8,037 bases of DNA from Acidobacteriaceae bacterium (lineage in GTDB: Bacteria > Acidobacteriota > Terriglobia > Terriglobales > Acidobacteriaceae). Below the pieces are notes generated by a model that did not search any database, had not been told where the DNA came from, and saw only the letters and a list, made by a program, of their open reading frames with translations. The translations under genes were made by a program, and so were the position numbers. Below, one piece after another: positions 1-6,515 of the stretch (position 1 is its first letter; every line of letters starts with the position of its first letter). The stretch spans positions 2,365-10,401 of the forward strand of contig PMBA01000172.1 in the NCBI GenBank assembly GCA_003152795.1, in the 5' to 3' direction.

Positions 1-747
1 GAGAAGGCCGTGGTCCATGCCGAGCACTTACTGGATGAAGGGGCGAGCATCATTGACGTAGGCGGGGAGTCGACGCGGCCGGGGGTAGCGGAAGCGGTGT
101 CGGAAGAAGAAGAACGGCGACGGGTGCTGCCAGTGATCAGGGACTTGAAGCGGCGGCGGCCGAAGGCGGTGGTAAGCGTGGATACCTACAAGGCGGCGGT
201 GGCGCGGGCTGCAGTCGACCTTGGCGCCGAGGTGGTAAACGATGTCAGCGGGTTCCGCTGGGATCCAAAGATGGCGAAGACGCTGGCTGAACTTAAAGTG
301 GGAGCGGTGTTGATGCATTCGCGGGGCCGGCCGGACGAGTGGGCGGGGCTGCCGCCGATTGGCGATCCGGTGCTGATGGTGAAGCGGGACTTGCGACAGT
401 GGGCGGAAGCAGCGACGCTGGCGGGGATCAAGCGCGATCGCCTGGTGCTGGATCCGGGGTTTGGGTTCGGAAAGCGGTTCGAGGAGAATTATCCGCTGCT
501 GGCGCACTTTGGCGAACTGCAACAGGCGGGATTCCCGCTGCTGGCGGGAGTTTCGAGAAAATCATTTATCGGGCGACTGCTGGCGCGCGAGGGCAAGGAT
601 GCGGAGGTCGGGGAGCGGTTGTACGGGACGCTGGCTGCAGAAACAGGCTTGATCCTGAAAGGGGCACACATCATCCGGACCCACGATGTGCGCTTCGCAG
701 TGGAGGCGGCGCGAGTGGCCGATGCGATGGTGGCGAGCGGGGGATAG
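1..747 (+). CDS. folP: Dihydropteroate synthase, 5' end missing
   Basis: This enzyme condenses p-aminobenzoate with 6-hydroxymethyl-dihydropterin pyrophosphate to dihydropteroate in cytoplasmic folate synthesis, and is the sulfonamide target. The frame is open from base 1 and ends at TAG 745-747. The GTG at base 10 is internal, and codons before it still fit the family, so the true start lies to the left; about 30 N-terminal residues, including the usual NxTPDSF loop, are missing. Visible TIM-barrel motifs in order are DVGGESTRPG (pterin/pyrophosphate loop), SVDTYKA, VNDVSG, LMHSRGRP, LDPGFGFGK, the strand and loop AGVSRKSFIG with the family Ser-Arg-Lys, and the C-terminal IIRTHDV. All expected strands from the second onward are present with no frameshift. 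The next gene is convergent, so folP is the last gene of any operon entering from the left. The family call is very secure. Confidence 0.95.
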   Translation, partial: EKAVVHAEHLLDEGASIIDVGGESTRPGVAEAVSEEEERRRVLPVIRDLKRRRPKAVVSVDTYKAAVARAAVDLGAEVVNDVSGFRWDPKMAKTLAELKVGAVLMHSRGRPDEWAGLPPIGDPVLMVKRDLRQWAEAATLAGIKRDRLVLDPGFGFGKRFEENYPLLAHFGELQQAGFPLLAGVSRKSFIGRLLAREGKDAEVGERLYGTLAAETGLILKGAHIIRTHDVRFAVEAARVADAMVASGG

Positions 748-800
748 CGTAGGGACGGCGCTGGCGTCCATGGGACCGGCGATCGAGAAGCGCGATGGTT

Positions 801-2558
801 TCAGGCGCGCGCGGCTTCAGCAAGGGGCGCGGTCTTGAGCACGGGCAGGCGGATTTCAAATGCGGCGCCGCCTTCGGGCCGGTTGTAGCAGCTGATTTGT
901 CCCTTGTGGTCCTGGATGACGCCATAGGTAGCGCTGAGTCCAAGGCCGGTGCCTTTGCCAACTGGTTTGGTGGTGTAGAAAGGATCGAAGACGCGTTCGG
1001 GATCGCGCAGGCCGGGGCCGGAGTCGGCGAACTGCACGACGATTTCGTTGTCCTCGCGCCAGAGGCAAACCTGCAGACGGCCGCCGCCGATTTCCTGCAA
1101 AGCGTCGACGGCGTTTTCGATGATCTGGAGAAAGGCCTGCAAGAGCTGGTTAGGGTTGCCCAGCACGCGAGGCAAGGGGGTGTTGCTCTCCACGGTCAGG
1201 CTGATCTTCTTGTTTTCGAGCTTGAATCCTTCCATTTGAACCGCGCGCTGCAAAAGCGGCTTCAGTTCGAGAGGACTTTTTTCTCCGGGAATCTGCTGTG
1301 CGAAACTCAGCAGATCGCTGACCAGTTCGCGAGTGCGGCGCGCCTGCTGGCCGATTTTCTGGGCGTTGGAGAGTTGCTCGCGGCTGAGGTTGCTGCTGGC
1401 GGCCATGCGTTCGGAACTGCTGAGAATGGTGGAGAGCGGAAATTCCAGTTCGCCGGCGGCGAGAGCGACCAGTTCTCCGAGCGAAGCCAGTTTGGCTTGT
1501 TGGATCACTCTTCCCTGGAGCCGTTGCAGGTTGTCGAAGCTCTGCCGCGAATTCTTGAGCAAGTGCAGAAGCCGCTGATCGAGCAAGTGCTGTTTGAGGA
1601 AAACGACAAAGGCGAGGACGGCGATGCCAGCCATGGCGACGGCAAAGCGGACCTGACGCAGATGATAGGGATCGTGGCTCAGGAACAGCGCCCAGTATCC
1701 CATGACGGGGAGAGAGAGCAGCGCGAGTTTTGCAAGTTGAGGAGCGAGAGGGCGGCTGGCGCGGGTGATCGAAGGCATCATCTGGGTATCGCGAAGGCAG
1801 CGCCGCCCGGCGATGGCGATCCAGAGGAAAGCCAGTACCGCGGCGAGGAAGGGGAGGTCGTAAATTCCGCCGCTCCTGTAGGTACCGCGCGAAATGGCTT
1901 CATTGATGGCTTCCGAAGAAAATGTGTAGAGGATGGCGGCGACAAAAATGTTGCGATAGAGTCCTCGCCAGGACCCGGAGCTGCTGAAGAATGCCGATGC
2001 CGACACGGCAATCAGCATGACACCTTCGGCAAGGTAGAGGAAATCCCAGCGCAGGCTGTAGACCGACAGATTGGCGACGATGTACTCCTCGGGAAAAACA
2101 AAGAAGGCATAGACGACGATCCACCACACCAGGAGGATGATTACGTTCAGAGCACTGGGCAGCATGCCTTCGCGCTCGTCCGCCTGATGAGGGCGGATGG
2201 CGACCGCGGCAATCATCGGGACAACATGCAGAAACAATACGATATCGCCCTCGAAGGGGTCGGGCACTGGCTTGCCAAGGACCACTTCAAACCACGCCCA
2301 GCATCCCTGGTTGAAACACCACATGACCAAACCCGCCGTGATAAGACTCCAGAACAGACGGGTGTGTCCACGGCTATCGAAGGCGTTTCTGGAGGAGAGG
2401 ATGGCGGCCACCGCGATCAGCAGCAGGGGGGTCAGGTCTCCTATGGCGACGCGAAAGAGGCGGCTGGGAAATACTGCCGGAGCCAGAGCAAAGGCCAGCA
2501 GTAAGCCGATACCGCCAAGGAGCGACGAGATGTGGCGCCGAGACATCGCTTGCATCAT
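801..2558 (-). CDS. Multi-pass membrane histidine-kinase-like protein lacking the phospho-acceptor His
   Basis: A 585-residue protein. Residues 1-325 hold about ten hydrophobic segments (roughly 10-30, 40-56, 67-93, 104-122, 134-155, 172-192, 201-219, 232-250, 274-294, 303-322), a membrane sensor region I cannot assign to a named family. A short coiled-coil-like linker follows (about 325-355), then a HisKA-like dimerisation region (about 350-425) and a HATPase_c domain (about 465-575). The ATPase motifs are intact: N-box ENAVDAL (481-487), G1 DSGPG (512-516), F-box FDPFYTTK and G2 GKGTGLGLS (534-542). In the H-box the usual A-H-E-[IL]-N-N-P-L reads AGELEFPL, so residue 369 is Gly (codon at bases 1452-1454); the following Glu and the Pro-Leu are kept. 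No receiver domain or response regulator gene is visible. Two adjacent ATGs (2558 and 2555) and a third at 2546 are possible starts; none has a good Shine-Dalgarno. It lies 63 nt downstream of the RDD gene on the same strand. It may be a pseudokinase, an ATPase-type sensor or a partner for another kinase. Confidence 0.9.
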   Translation of the reverse strand: MMQAMSRRHISSLLGGIGLLLAFALAPAVFPSRLFRVAIGDLTPLLLIAVAAILSSRNAFDSRGHTRLFWSLITAGLVMWCFNQGCWAWFEVVLGKPVPDPFEGDIVLFLHVVPMIAAVAIRPHQADEREGMLPSALNVIILLVWWIVVYAFFVFPEEYIVANLSVYSLRWDFLYLAEGVMLIAVSASAFFSSSGSWRGLYRNIFVAAILYTFSSEAINEAISRGTYRSGGIYDLPFLAAVLAFLWIAIAGRRCLRDTQMMPSITRASRPLAPQLAKLALLSLPVMGYWALFLSHDPYHLRQVRFAVAMAGIAVLAFVVFLKQHLLDQRLLHLLKNSRQSFDNLQRLQGRVIQQAKLASLGELVALAAGELEFPLSTILSSSERMAASSNLSREQLSNAQKIGQQARRTRELVSDLLSFAQQIPGEKSPLELKPLLQRAVQMEGFKLENKKISLTVESNTPLPRVLGNPNQLLQAFLQIIENAVDALQEIGGGRLQVCLWREDNEIVVQFADSGPGLRDPERVFDPFYTTKPVGKGTGLGLSATYGVIQDHKGQISCYNRPEGGAAFEIRLPVLKTAPLAEAARA

Positions 2559-2592
2559 ATGATGTTCGAGGCTCGGGGGTTAGATCACGCCC

Positions 2593-2618
2593 AGGTTACC
2601 GGAGGTTACTGAGGTAAC
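2593..2618 (-). promoter_or_regulatory. Three helically phased GTAACCT-like elements upstream of the kinase gene
   Basis: On the plus strand AGGTTAC occurs at 2593-2599 and 2603-2609, followed by AGGTAAC at 2612-2618, a spacing of 10 and 9 bases. The outer two also form a perfect inverted repeat, GTTACC (2595-2600) with GGTAAC (2613-2618), around a 12-nt loop. The cluster sits in the 63-nt gap between the end of the RDD gene and the start of the kinase gene, about 35 nt upstream of the kinase ATG. It could be an operator for a DNA-binding dimer or a weak mRNA hairpin between the two cistrons. No T-run follows it on the minus strand, so it is not a normal terminator. Function is inferred only from pattern and place. 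Confidence 0.3.
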
Positions 2619-2621
2619 GTT

Positions 2622-3713
2622 CTATAAGGAGCGCTCCGTGGAGCGGACGCAGGAGCGGGTGATGCGGTCGTGCCAGCACAATCCGTCCTCGTCGAGGATG
2701 CACCAGAGATAGCCGAGGCCGGCGGAAAAAGCGGAGAGAAACGACGCCAGCACGCGCCAGCGGCGCCGGCGGGGATTGAGCGGTGAGCCGTCAAAGGCGG
2801 CGAGGCGCAGCCGGGCCGCGCGCAGTCCGGGAGTGGAGCCGGTGTACACCACAAAAAAGAACTCGTAAGCCGCCCAGAGCAGGACGGCGATCAGGCCGAG
2901 GGCAGCGGCGAACATCGGTAGGGGTGCGGGTAGGAGTGCGGGGAGGGGGTTGAGAGTGGGGTTCAAGCGAAGGAAGATCGCGATAAAGGCGGCCAAAGCC
3001 ACTGCCAGCACTCCCGCATCGACGAGGGCAGCCAGGGCGCGCCGGCCAATGGACGCGGAGGCGACGGAGAGTTCCGCGGTGGTTCGCCTGTCGGCGGGCG
3101 CTTGGGGGGCGGGTTCCATGAGCATTCCACCCAACGCAGGGGGCGGCGGGAGAATCTCCGGGGCCTCCACGATGCGGGGACGATCGAAGATGGGATCGGC
3201 CAGCTCGCTGGAGCGAAAAGTTGGAATTGCGGCGGAACGGGGGAACTCGATGACCTTGGCGGAAGGCTCGGGGGCCTGTTCCTGGAATCGCGGCGATGCC
3301 GGGCGAGATTGGGCGAAGTCCGTGGCCCCGGCTACTGCCGGTTCTTCATTGATCTGGAACGCAAGGTTCTGGGTGGCTGGGGGCGACGTATCGGCAACGG
3401 GGGTAGCTTCCAATGGCGGAGCAGGGCGGGACCAGCTCTGGGGCGCATCAAAAGGCAAGAGCAGTGAAGGATAGTGTGGAGTCCGGGGCTTGCGCCGCGT
3501 GCGATAGCGTTCGAGACGAGCAGCGACTTCGATGCGCCAGGAATCGGCGTTCGGGTCAGGGTTGGGATCAGGGTTCGGATCAACGTTCGGATCGGAAAGC
3601 GAAAAGACGCTTGGTTCGGTCTGAGTATTGGCGGCAGCGGGATCGCCGGCGGTCGGACAGTTCGTCAATCCGGTCGTCGTCAATCCAGTCATCGTCGGTC
3701 CGGCCTTCATCAA
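2622..3713 (-). CDS. RDD-family membrane protein with long Pro-rich N-terminal region
   Basis: The protein is up to 363 residues. The C-terminal part (about 223-355) is an RDD domain: IGRRALAALVD opens the first membrane helix (228-248), a second helix covers about 266-290, the family motif YTGSTPGLRAARLRL follows at 290-304, a third helix is at about 319-339, and the signature ends with WHDRITRS (347-354). RDD proteins are small polytopic membrane proteins; some have been linked to ion transport, but most have no known role. Residues 59-88 form a basic segment containing RIEVAARLERYRTRRK and then PSLLLPFD, and residues 90-215 are Pro/Ala-rich and probably disordered and cytoplasmic. The extreme N-terminus comes from two tandem repeats: five 15-bp units giving TGLTT-like pentapeptides and four 12-bp units giving DPNx. 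The start is uncertain: TTG at 3713, ATG at 3710 and ATG at 3692 all lie inside the first repeat and none has a clear ribosome site. An in-frame stop at 3729-3731 limits any extension. It is probably co-transcribed with the kinase gene downstream. Confidence 0.85.
   Translation of the reverse strand: MMKAGPTMTGLTTTGLTNCPTAGDPAAANTQTEPSVFSLSDPNVDPNPDPNPDPNADSWRIEVAARLERYRTRRKPRTPHYPSLLLPFDAPQSWSRPAPPLEATPVADTSPPATQNLAFQINEEPAVAGATDFAQSRPASPRFQEQAPEPSAKVIEFPRSAAIPTFRSSELADPIFDRPRIVEAPEILPPPPALGGMLMEPAPQAPADRRTTAELSVASASIGRRALAALVDAGVLAVALAAFIAIFLRLNPTLNPLPALLPAPLPMFAAALGLIAVLLWAAYEFFFVVYTGSTPGLRAARLRLAAFDGSPLNPRRRRWRVLASFLSAFSAGLGYLWCILDEDGLCWHDRITRSCVRSTERSL
3549..3596 (-). repeat. 12-bp tandem repeat, four units, inside the RDD gene
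   Basis: Four imperfect 12-base units of the type GTTCGGATCAGG lie at 3549-3560, 3561-3572, 3573-3584 and 3585-3596. Read on the minus strand they encode the acidic DPNV, DPNP, DPNP, DPNA stretch near residue 40 of the RDD protein. Because the unit is a multiple of three, gain or loss of copies would keep the frame. Confidence 0.8.
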
Positions 3714-3738
3714 TCCGGTGGTCGTAAGTCAGGTCGTC
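3664..3738 (-). repeat. 15-bp tandem repeat, five units, spanning the RDD start region
   Basis: Five imperfect 15-base units of the type GTCAATCCGGTCGTC lie at 3664-3678, 3679-3693, 3694-3708, 3709-3723 and 3724-3738. On the minus strand they read as pentapeptides TGLTT, TGLMK, AGPTM, TGLTT and TGLTN-like, and they contain every candidate start codon of the RDD gene. The two units nearest lptD fall in the divergent intergenic region, so copy number could affect both the RDD N-terminus and the spacing between the two promoters. Confidence 0.75.
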
Positions 3739-3813
3739 GTTGGCAAGTCACGAAGAATGCCGCAGCCAGAGCCAGGCCCGGCACGGATTCGGGAGACCAA
3801 GAAATGGGCAGCT

Positions 3814-3843
3814 TTGCTTCGCCAGCCGCTCGCGTGCTAAGGT
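3814..3843 (+). promoter_or_regulatory. Possible promoter for lptD
   Basis: TTGCTT (3814-3819) and TAAGGT (3838-3843) are 18 nt apart, and the second box is preceded by TG plus one base, as in an extended -10. It lies about 60 nt upstream of the lptD ATG in the divergent gap. The match to sigma-70 boxes is weak, and in GC-rich DNA chance matches are common. No other promoter-like site stands out in this gap. Confidence 0.25.
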
Positions 3844-3905
3844 CAGTTCGTTCCCGTTGGCAGACCGGCAGGCGGAGCGCACGCGCGCTTGCAGATCAAC
3901 CGCTA

Positions 3906-6392
3906 ATGATCACCCGCTCTCGAATCTTTATCACGGCTGCATTGGTCTGTCATCTGCTTCTCGCGTCGGGGATAGTAACCAGCCAGACGCTGCCCCCTGC
4001 CGCGGCAACGGTGACCCCTCCCGTCACGGCTGCTTCAGCGGTCCCTGCTTCAGCCACGGGGCCTGCCGGCCAGACGGAAGAGGAGGTTACGATCCGGGCG
4101 GTGCAACAGGAGAAGGACGGGTCCGTCTACCATCTGCGGGGCGGGGTCGAGATCCACTATCGCACGTATATTCTGGGCGCGGATGAAGTCACATACCATG
4201 CCGAGAGCGGAGACAGCGAACTGGAGGGGCACGTTGTGCTCGACGGCGGCCCGTACGATGAGCACGTCGAGGCCAGTCACGGCACCTACAATGTCCGCAC
4301 CCAGACCGGAACGTTCTACAGCGTGATCGGAACCGTAGGATTTCGCGTGCGCAGATCACGCTACGTGCTCACCACCTCGAATCCGTTTGCGTTCACCGGA
4401 AAGATAGTGGAGAAGCACGGACCCGATCGTTACCTGGTGCGCCAGGGAACGGTCACCACCTGCGAACTGCCGCGTCCTAAATGGCAATTCAACGCGAAGC
4501 GTATATCGGTGGATGTCGACGGCAGCGCGAAAATCTACAACAGCGATTTCCGGCTGATGGGGATTCCGGTTTTTTATTTTCCCTTCGTGACCCATCCGGT
4601 GCAGAAACAGAAGCGCCAGAGCGGGCTGCTGATTCCGAGTTTCGGCAACTCGTCGACCAAGGGAACGATTGCCGGGGAGTCGGTGTACTGGGTCTTCAAT
4701 CGCAGTATGGACGCGACCATGGGCGCCGAATACTACTCGAAACGCGGTTGGTCGCAGCGGGGAGAGTTCCGGGCTCGTCCCAGCGACACCTCCTACCTGT
4801 ATTTCAACTATGTTGGAGTGGTGGATCGCGGCATCGGCAATCCTCCGCAGGATCAAGGCGGCGAGGATGCGCATTTTCTGGCCGAGCGGCGGATCGGGAC
4901 ATTCCGTGGCGTCGCCAATGTCGATTATTTGAGTTCGTTCGTTTTCCGCATCGCGTTCACCGACGTGTACACGCAGGCCATCGACTCTGAAGTGAGGTCG
5001 CAGATTTTCCTGTCGAACACGACCAACGGATTTCACTTCAACGCCCTGGCGGAGCGCTACCAGAACTTCGAAGTTTGCAATCCCGGGACCGAAACGAGTT
5101 GCCCTACGCTCACCCAGACCGAACTGGTCCGGATTTTGCACTCTCCGAGTCTGTTCCTCTCTGGCGAGGAGCGGCAGTTGGGAAACACGCCGCTGTACTG
5201 GTCGTTCGAGAGCGCCGCCGAAGGTTTGCAGCGGCGGCAACTTGGGTTTCGCACCGCTCCCATGGTCGGCAGGTTCGATCTGGCGCCGTCGCTGACCATG
5301 CCGGTGCAGTGGGGCGGATGGTCGTTCCGTTCCGAACTCACCCTGCGCGATACGTTCTATACCCAGCAGTTCGATCCGGTGCTGGCGGCAGCGACGGGGA
5401 GAGCGGCCGACGACAATCTGAATCGCAAATCGCTGGAAGGTTCGGTCGAGGTGCGCCCGCCGGCACTGTCGCGGGTCTTCGACCGTCCGTGGCTCGGACG
5501 CAAATGGAAGCACGTGATCGAGCCGCGGATGCGCTATGACTACGTCACGGGCATCAATAACTTCTCCGACATTCTCCGTTTCGATGCCACCGATGTGCTG
5601 ACCAACACCAATGAAATCGAGTACTCGCTGGTGAATCGTCTTTACGCCAAGCGGGTCGATCCGAACCTGAAGGATTGCGACGCGCAGGGCATGAACACGC
5701 TCTCCATCGGCGGCGTGCCTCAATCCGGCGCGACTCCGTGGGAACTGCCGCCCATCGCCGACACTCAACCCTGTGCCTCGGGCCCGCGGGAAATTTTGAG
5801 TTGGGAGATTGGACAGAAGTATTTTTTCGATCCGACGTTTGGGAATGCGCTGTCGACACCCGGGCAGCGCTATGTATTCAGCACCACCGCGGATTTCACG
5901 GGCATCGCGTTTCTGAATGAAGCGCGGCGCTTCGCTCCCATCATTTCCCGCCTGCGCGTGGAGACCAGCCCGCGCACCAACACCGAGTGGGATCTGGACT
6001 ACGACTTCAAAGCCGGCCGCATCAATGCGAGCACGGCGCTGGTGAACTACCACTACGGCGCTTTTACGGTGGGAGGGGGCGATGCGTTCCTGCGGGTGAT
6101 CGACAAGGCGGGCGCTGGCGATTTTCACCAGTTTCGCGTCCTGGCTGGCTACGGCCAACTCAACAAGCGTGGCTTGAGCGCCGCCAGCAGCTTCGGTTTT
6201 GACGCCAACCACGGCTCGTTGCAATACGCGACCGCGCAGACCAGTTACAACTGGGACTGTTGCGGACTGAGCCTGGAATACCGGCGCTTTGCTCTGGGAT
6301 CGGTGCGCAACGAGAATCAATATCGCTTTTCATTTACGCTGGCGAACGTGGGAGCGTTTGGGAACCTCAGACGGCAGGAGCGGTTGTACTAG
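3906..6392 (+). CDS. lptD: LPS-assembly outer-membrane protein LptD
   Basis: LptD is the outer-membrane barrel that, with the lipoprotein LptE, inserts lipopolysaccharide into the outer leaflet. With the ATG at 3906 the product is 828 residues and begins with a Sec signal peptide (MITRSR, hydrophobic 8-24, likely cut near residue 26), which is why I reject the longer open frame back to 3474. An Ala/Pro/Thr-rich linker (about 27-57) leads to an OstA/LptA-like periplasmic beta-jellyroll (about 60-185). The barrel region follows, opening with the family block GIPVFYFPFVTHP (219-231) and SGLLIPSFGNSSTKG (239-253). Near the middle is the conserved KHVIEPRMRYDY (535-546). The C-terminus has the LptD-type adjacent cysteines NWDCCG (782-787) and alternating aromatic strands to the last residue, Tyr. 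Mature cysteines are at 186, 391, 399, 591, 623, 785 and 786. In E. coli, N-terminal cysteines bond to the C-terminal pair; here only Cys186 lies in the N-terminal domain. The ribosome site is poor. It is divergent from the RDD gene and followed by a possible terminator. Confidence 0.95.
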   Translation: MITRSRIFITAALVCHLLLASGIVTSQTLPPAAATVTPPVTAASAVPASATGPAGQTEEEVTIRAVQQEKDGSVYHLRGGVEIHYRTYILGADEVTYHAESGDSELEGHVVLDGGPYDEHVEASHGTYNVRTQTGTFYSVIGTVGFRVRRSRYVLTTSNPFAFTGKIVEKHGPDRYLVRQGTVTTCELPRPKWQFNAKRISVDVDGSAKIYNSDFRLMGIPVFYFPFVTHPVQKQKRQSGLLIPSFGNSSTKGTIAGESVYWVFNRSMDATMGAEYYSKRGWSQRGEFRARPSDTSYLYFNYVGVVDRGIGNPPQDQGGEDAHFLAERRIGTFRGVANVDYLSSFVFRIAFTDVYTQAIDSEVRSQIFLSNTTNGFHFNALAERYQNFEVCNPGTETSCPTLTQTELVRILHSPSLFLSGEERQLGNTPLYWSFESAAEGLQRRQLGFRTAPMVGRFDLAPSLTMPVQWGGWSFRSELTLRDTFYTQQFDPVLAAATGRAADDNLNRKSLEGSVEVRPPALSRVFDRPWLGRKWKHVIEPRMRYDYVTGINNFSDILRFDATDVLTNTNEIEYSLVNRLYAKRVDPNLKDCDAQGMNTLSIGGVPQSGATPWELPPIADTQPCASGPREILSWEIGQKYFFDPTFGNALSTPGQRYVFSTTADFTGIAFLNEARRFAPIISRLRVETSPRTNTEWDLDYDFKAGRINASTALVNYHYGAFTVGGGDAFLRVIDKAGAGDFHQFRVLAGYGQLNKRGLSAASSFGFDANHGSLQYATAQTSYNWDCCGLSLEYRRFALGSVRNENQYRFSFTLANVGAFGNLRRQERLY

Positions 6393-6422
6393 CCGGCCCC
6401 TGCGACTTCGCATCCAATGAGT

Positions 6423-6497
6423 CCGGAGTTCTCAGTTCTCAGAAAGCAAGTCGCGCCGTTCACTGAGAACTGAGAGCCGGGAACAGAGAACTTTTTT
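6423..6497 (+). terminator. Possible terminator after lptD: long inverted repeat plus T-run
   Basis: A perfect 13-bp inverted repeat, TCTCAGTTCTCAG (6430-6442) and CTGAGAACTGAGA (6463-6475), has a 20-nt loop. Its base can extend by CCGG (6423-6426) pairing CCGG (6477-6480) across a small bulge. Six Ts (6492-6497) come 11 nt after the stem, which is farther than in a standard intrinsic terminator. An alternative outer pairing of GTTCTC (6428-6433) with GAGAAC (6486-6491) would put the T-run directly after the stem. The place, 30 nt past the lptD stop and before larE, fits transcription stop. Confidence 0.5.
6427..6492. repeat. AGTTCTC heptamer repeat cluster
   Basis: The heptamer AGTTCTC occurs twice head-to-tail (6427-6433, 6434-6440), and its complement GAGAACT occurs at 6465-6471 and 6486-6492, with a near copy GGGAAC at 6479-6484. 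The whole lptD-larE gap is built from this word. It looks like a short intergenic repeat element of the kind scattered between genes; copies elsewhere cannot be seen from this window. Confidence 0.6.
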
Positions 6498-6499
6498 CG

Positions 6500-6507
6500 T
6501 GGATAAT
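6500..6507 (+). promoter_or_regulatory. Possible -10 box of larE, near-leaderless
   Basis: TGGATAAT includes GATAAT at 6502-6507, close to the TATAAT consensus, with TG in front. It ends only 8 nt before the larE ATG, so a start 6-7 nt downstream would leave almost no 5' leader. No -35 match is seen at the usual distance. A similar word stands upstream of the next gene. Confidence 0.35.
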
Positions 6508-6515
6508 GGGAGATC

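Noticed and set aside
753..769. Hairpin GGACG/CGTCC between folP and the kinase gene as a shared terminator
   Set aside because: The stem is only 5 bp with a 7-nt loop and no T-run on either strand; too weak to call.
795..2504. 569-codon open frame on the plus strand opposite the kinase gene
   Set aside because: It is the antisense of a gene with clear membrane segments and HATPase motifs. Its translation has no recognisable domain and a Gly/Glu/Asp/Arg-rich make-up typical of shadow frames in GC-rich DNA.
3549..3738. CRISPR array
   Set aside because: The repeats are 12 and 15 bp, directly tandem without spacers, and keep a coding frame.
3474..3905. Upstream extension of the lptD frame by 144 codons
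   Set aside because: It overlaps the RDD gene antisense and would bury the clear signal peptide that starts at 3906.
4356..6320. 654-codon open frame on the minus strand opposite lptD
   Set aside because: It lies fully within lptD and its Arg/Val-rich translation shows no domain; long antisense frames are expected where GC-rich codon bias removes stops.
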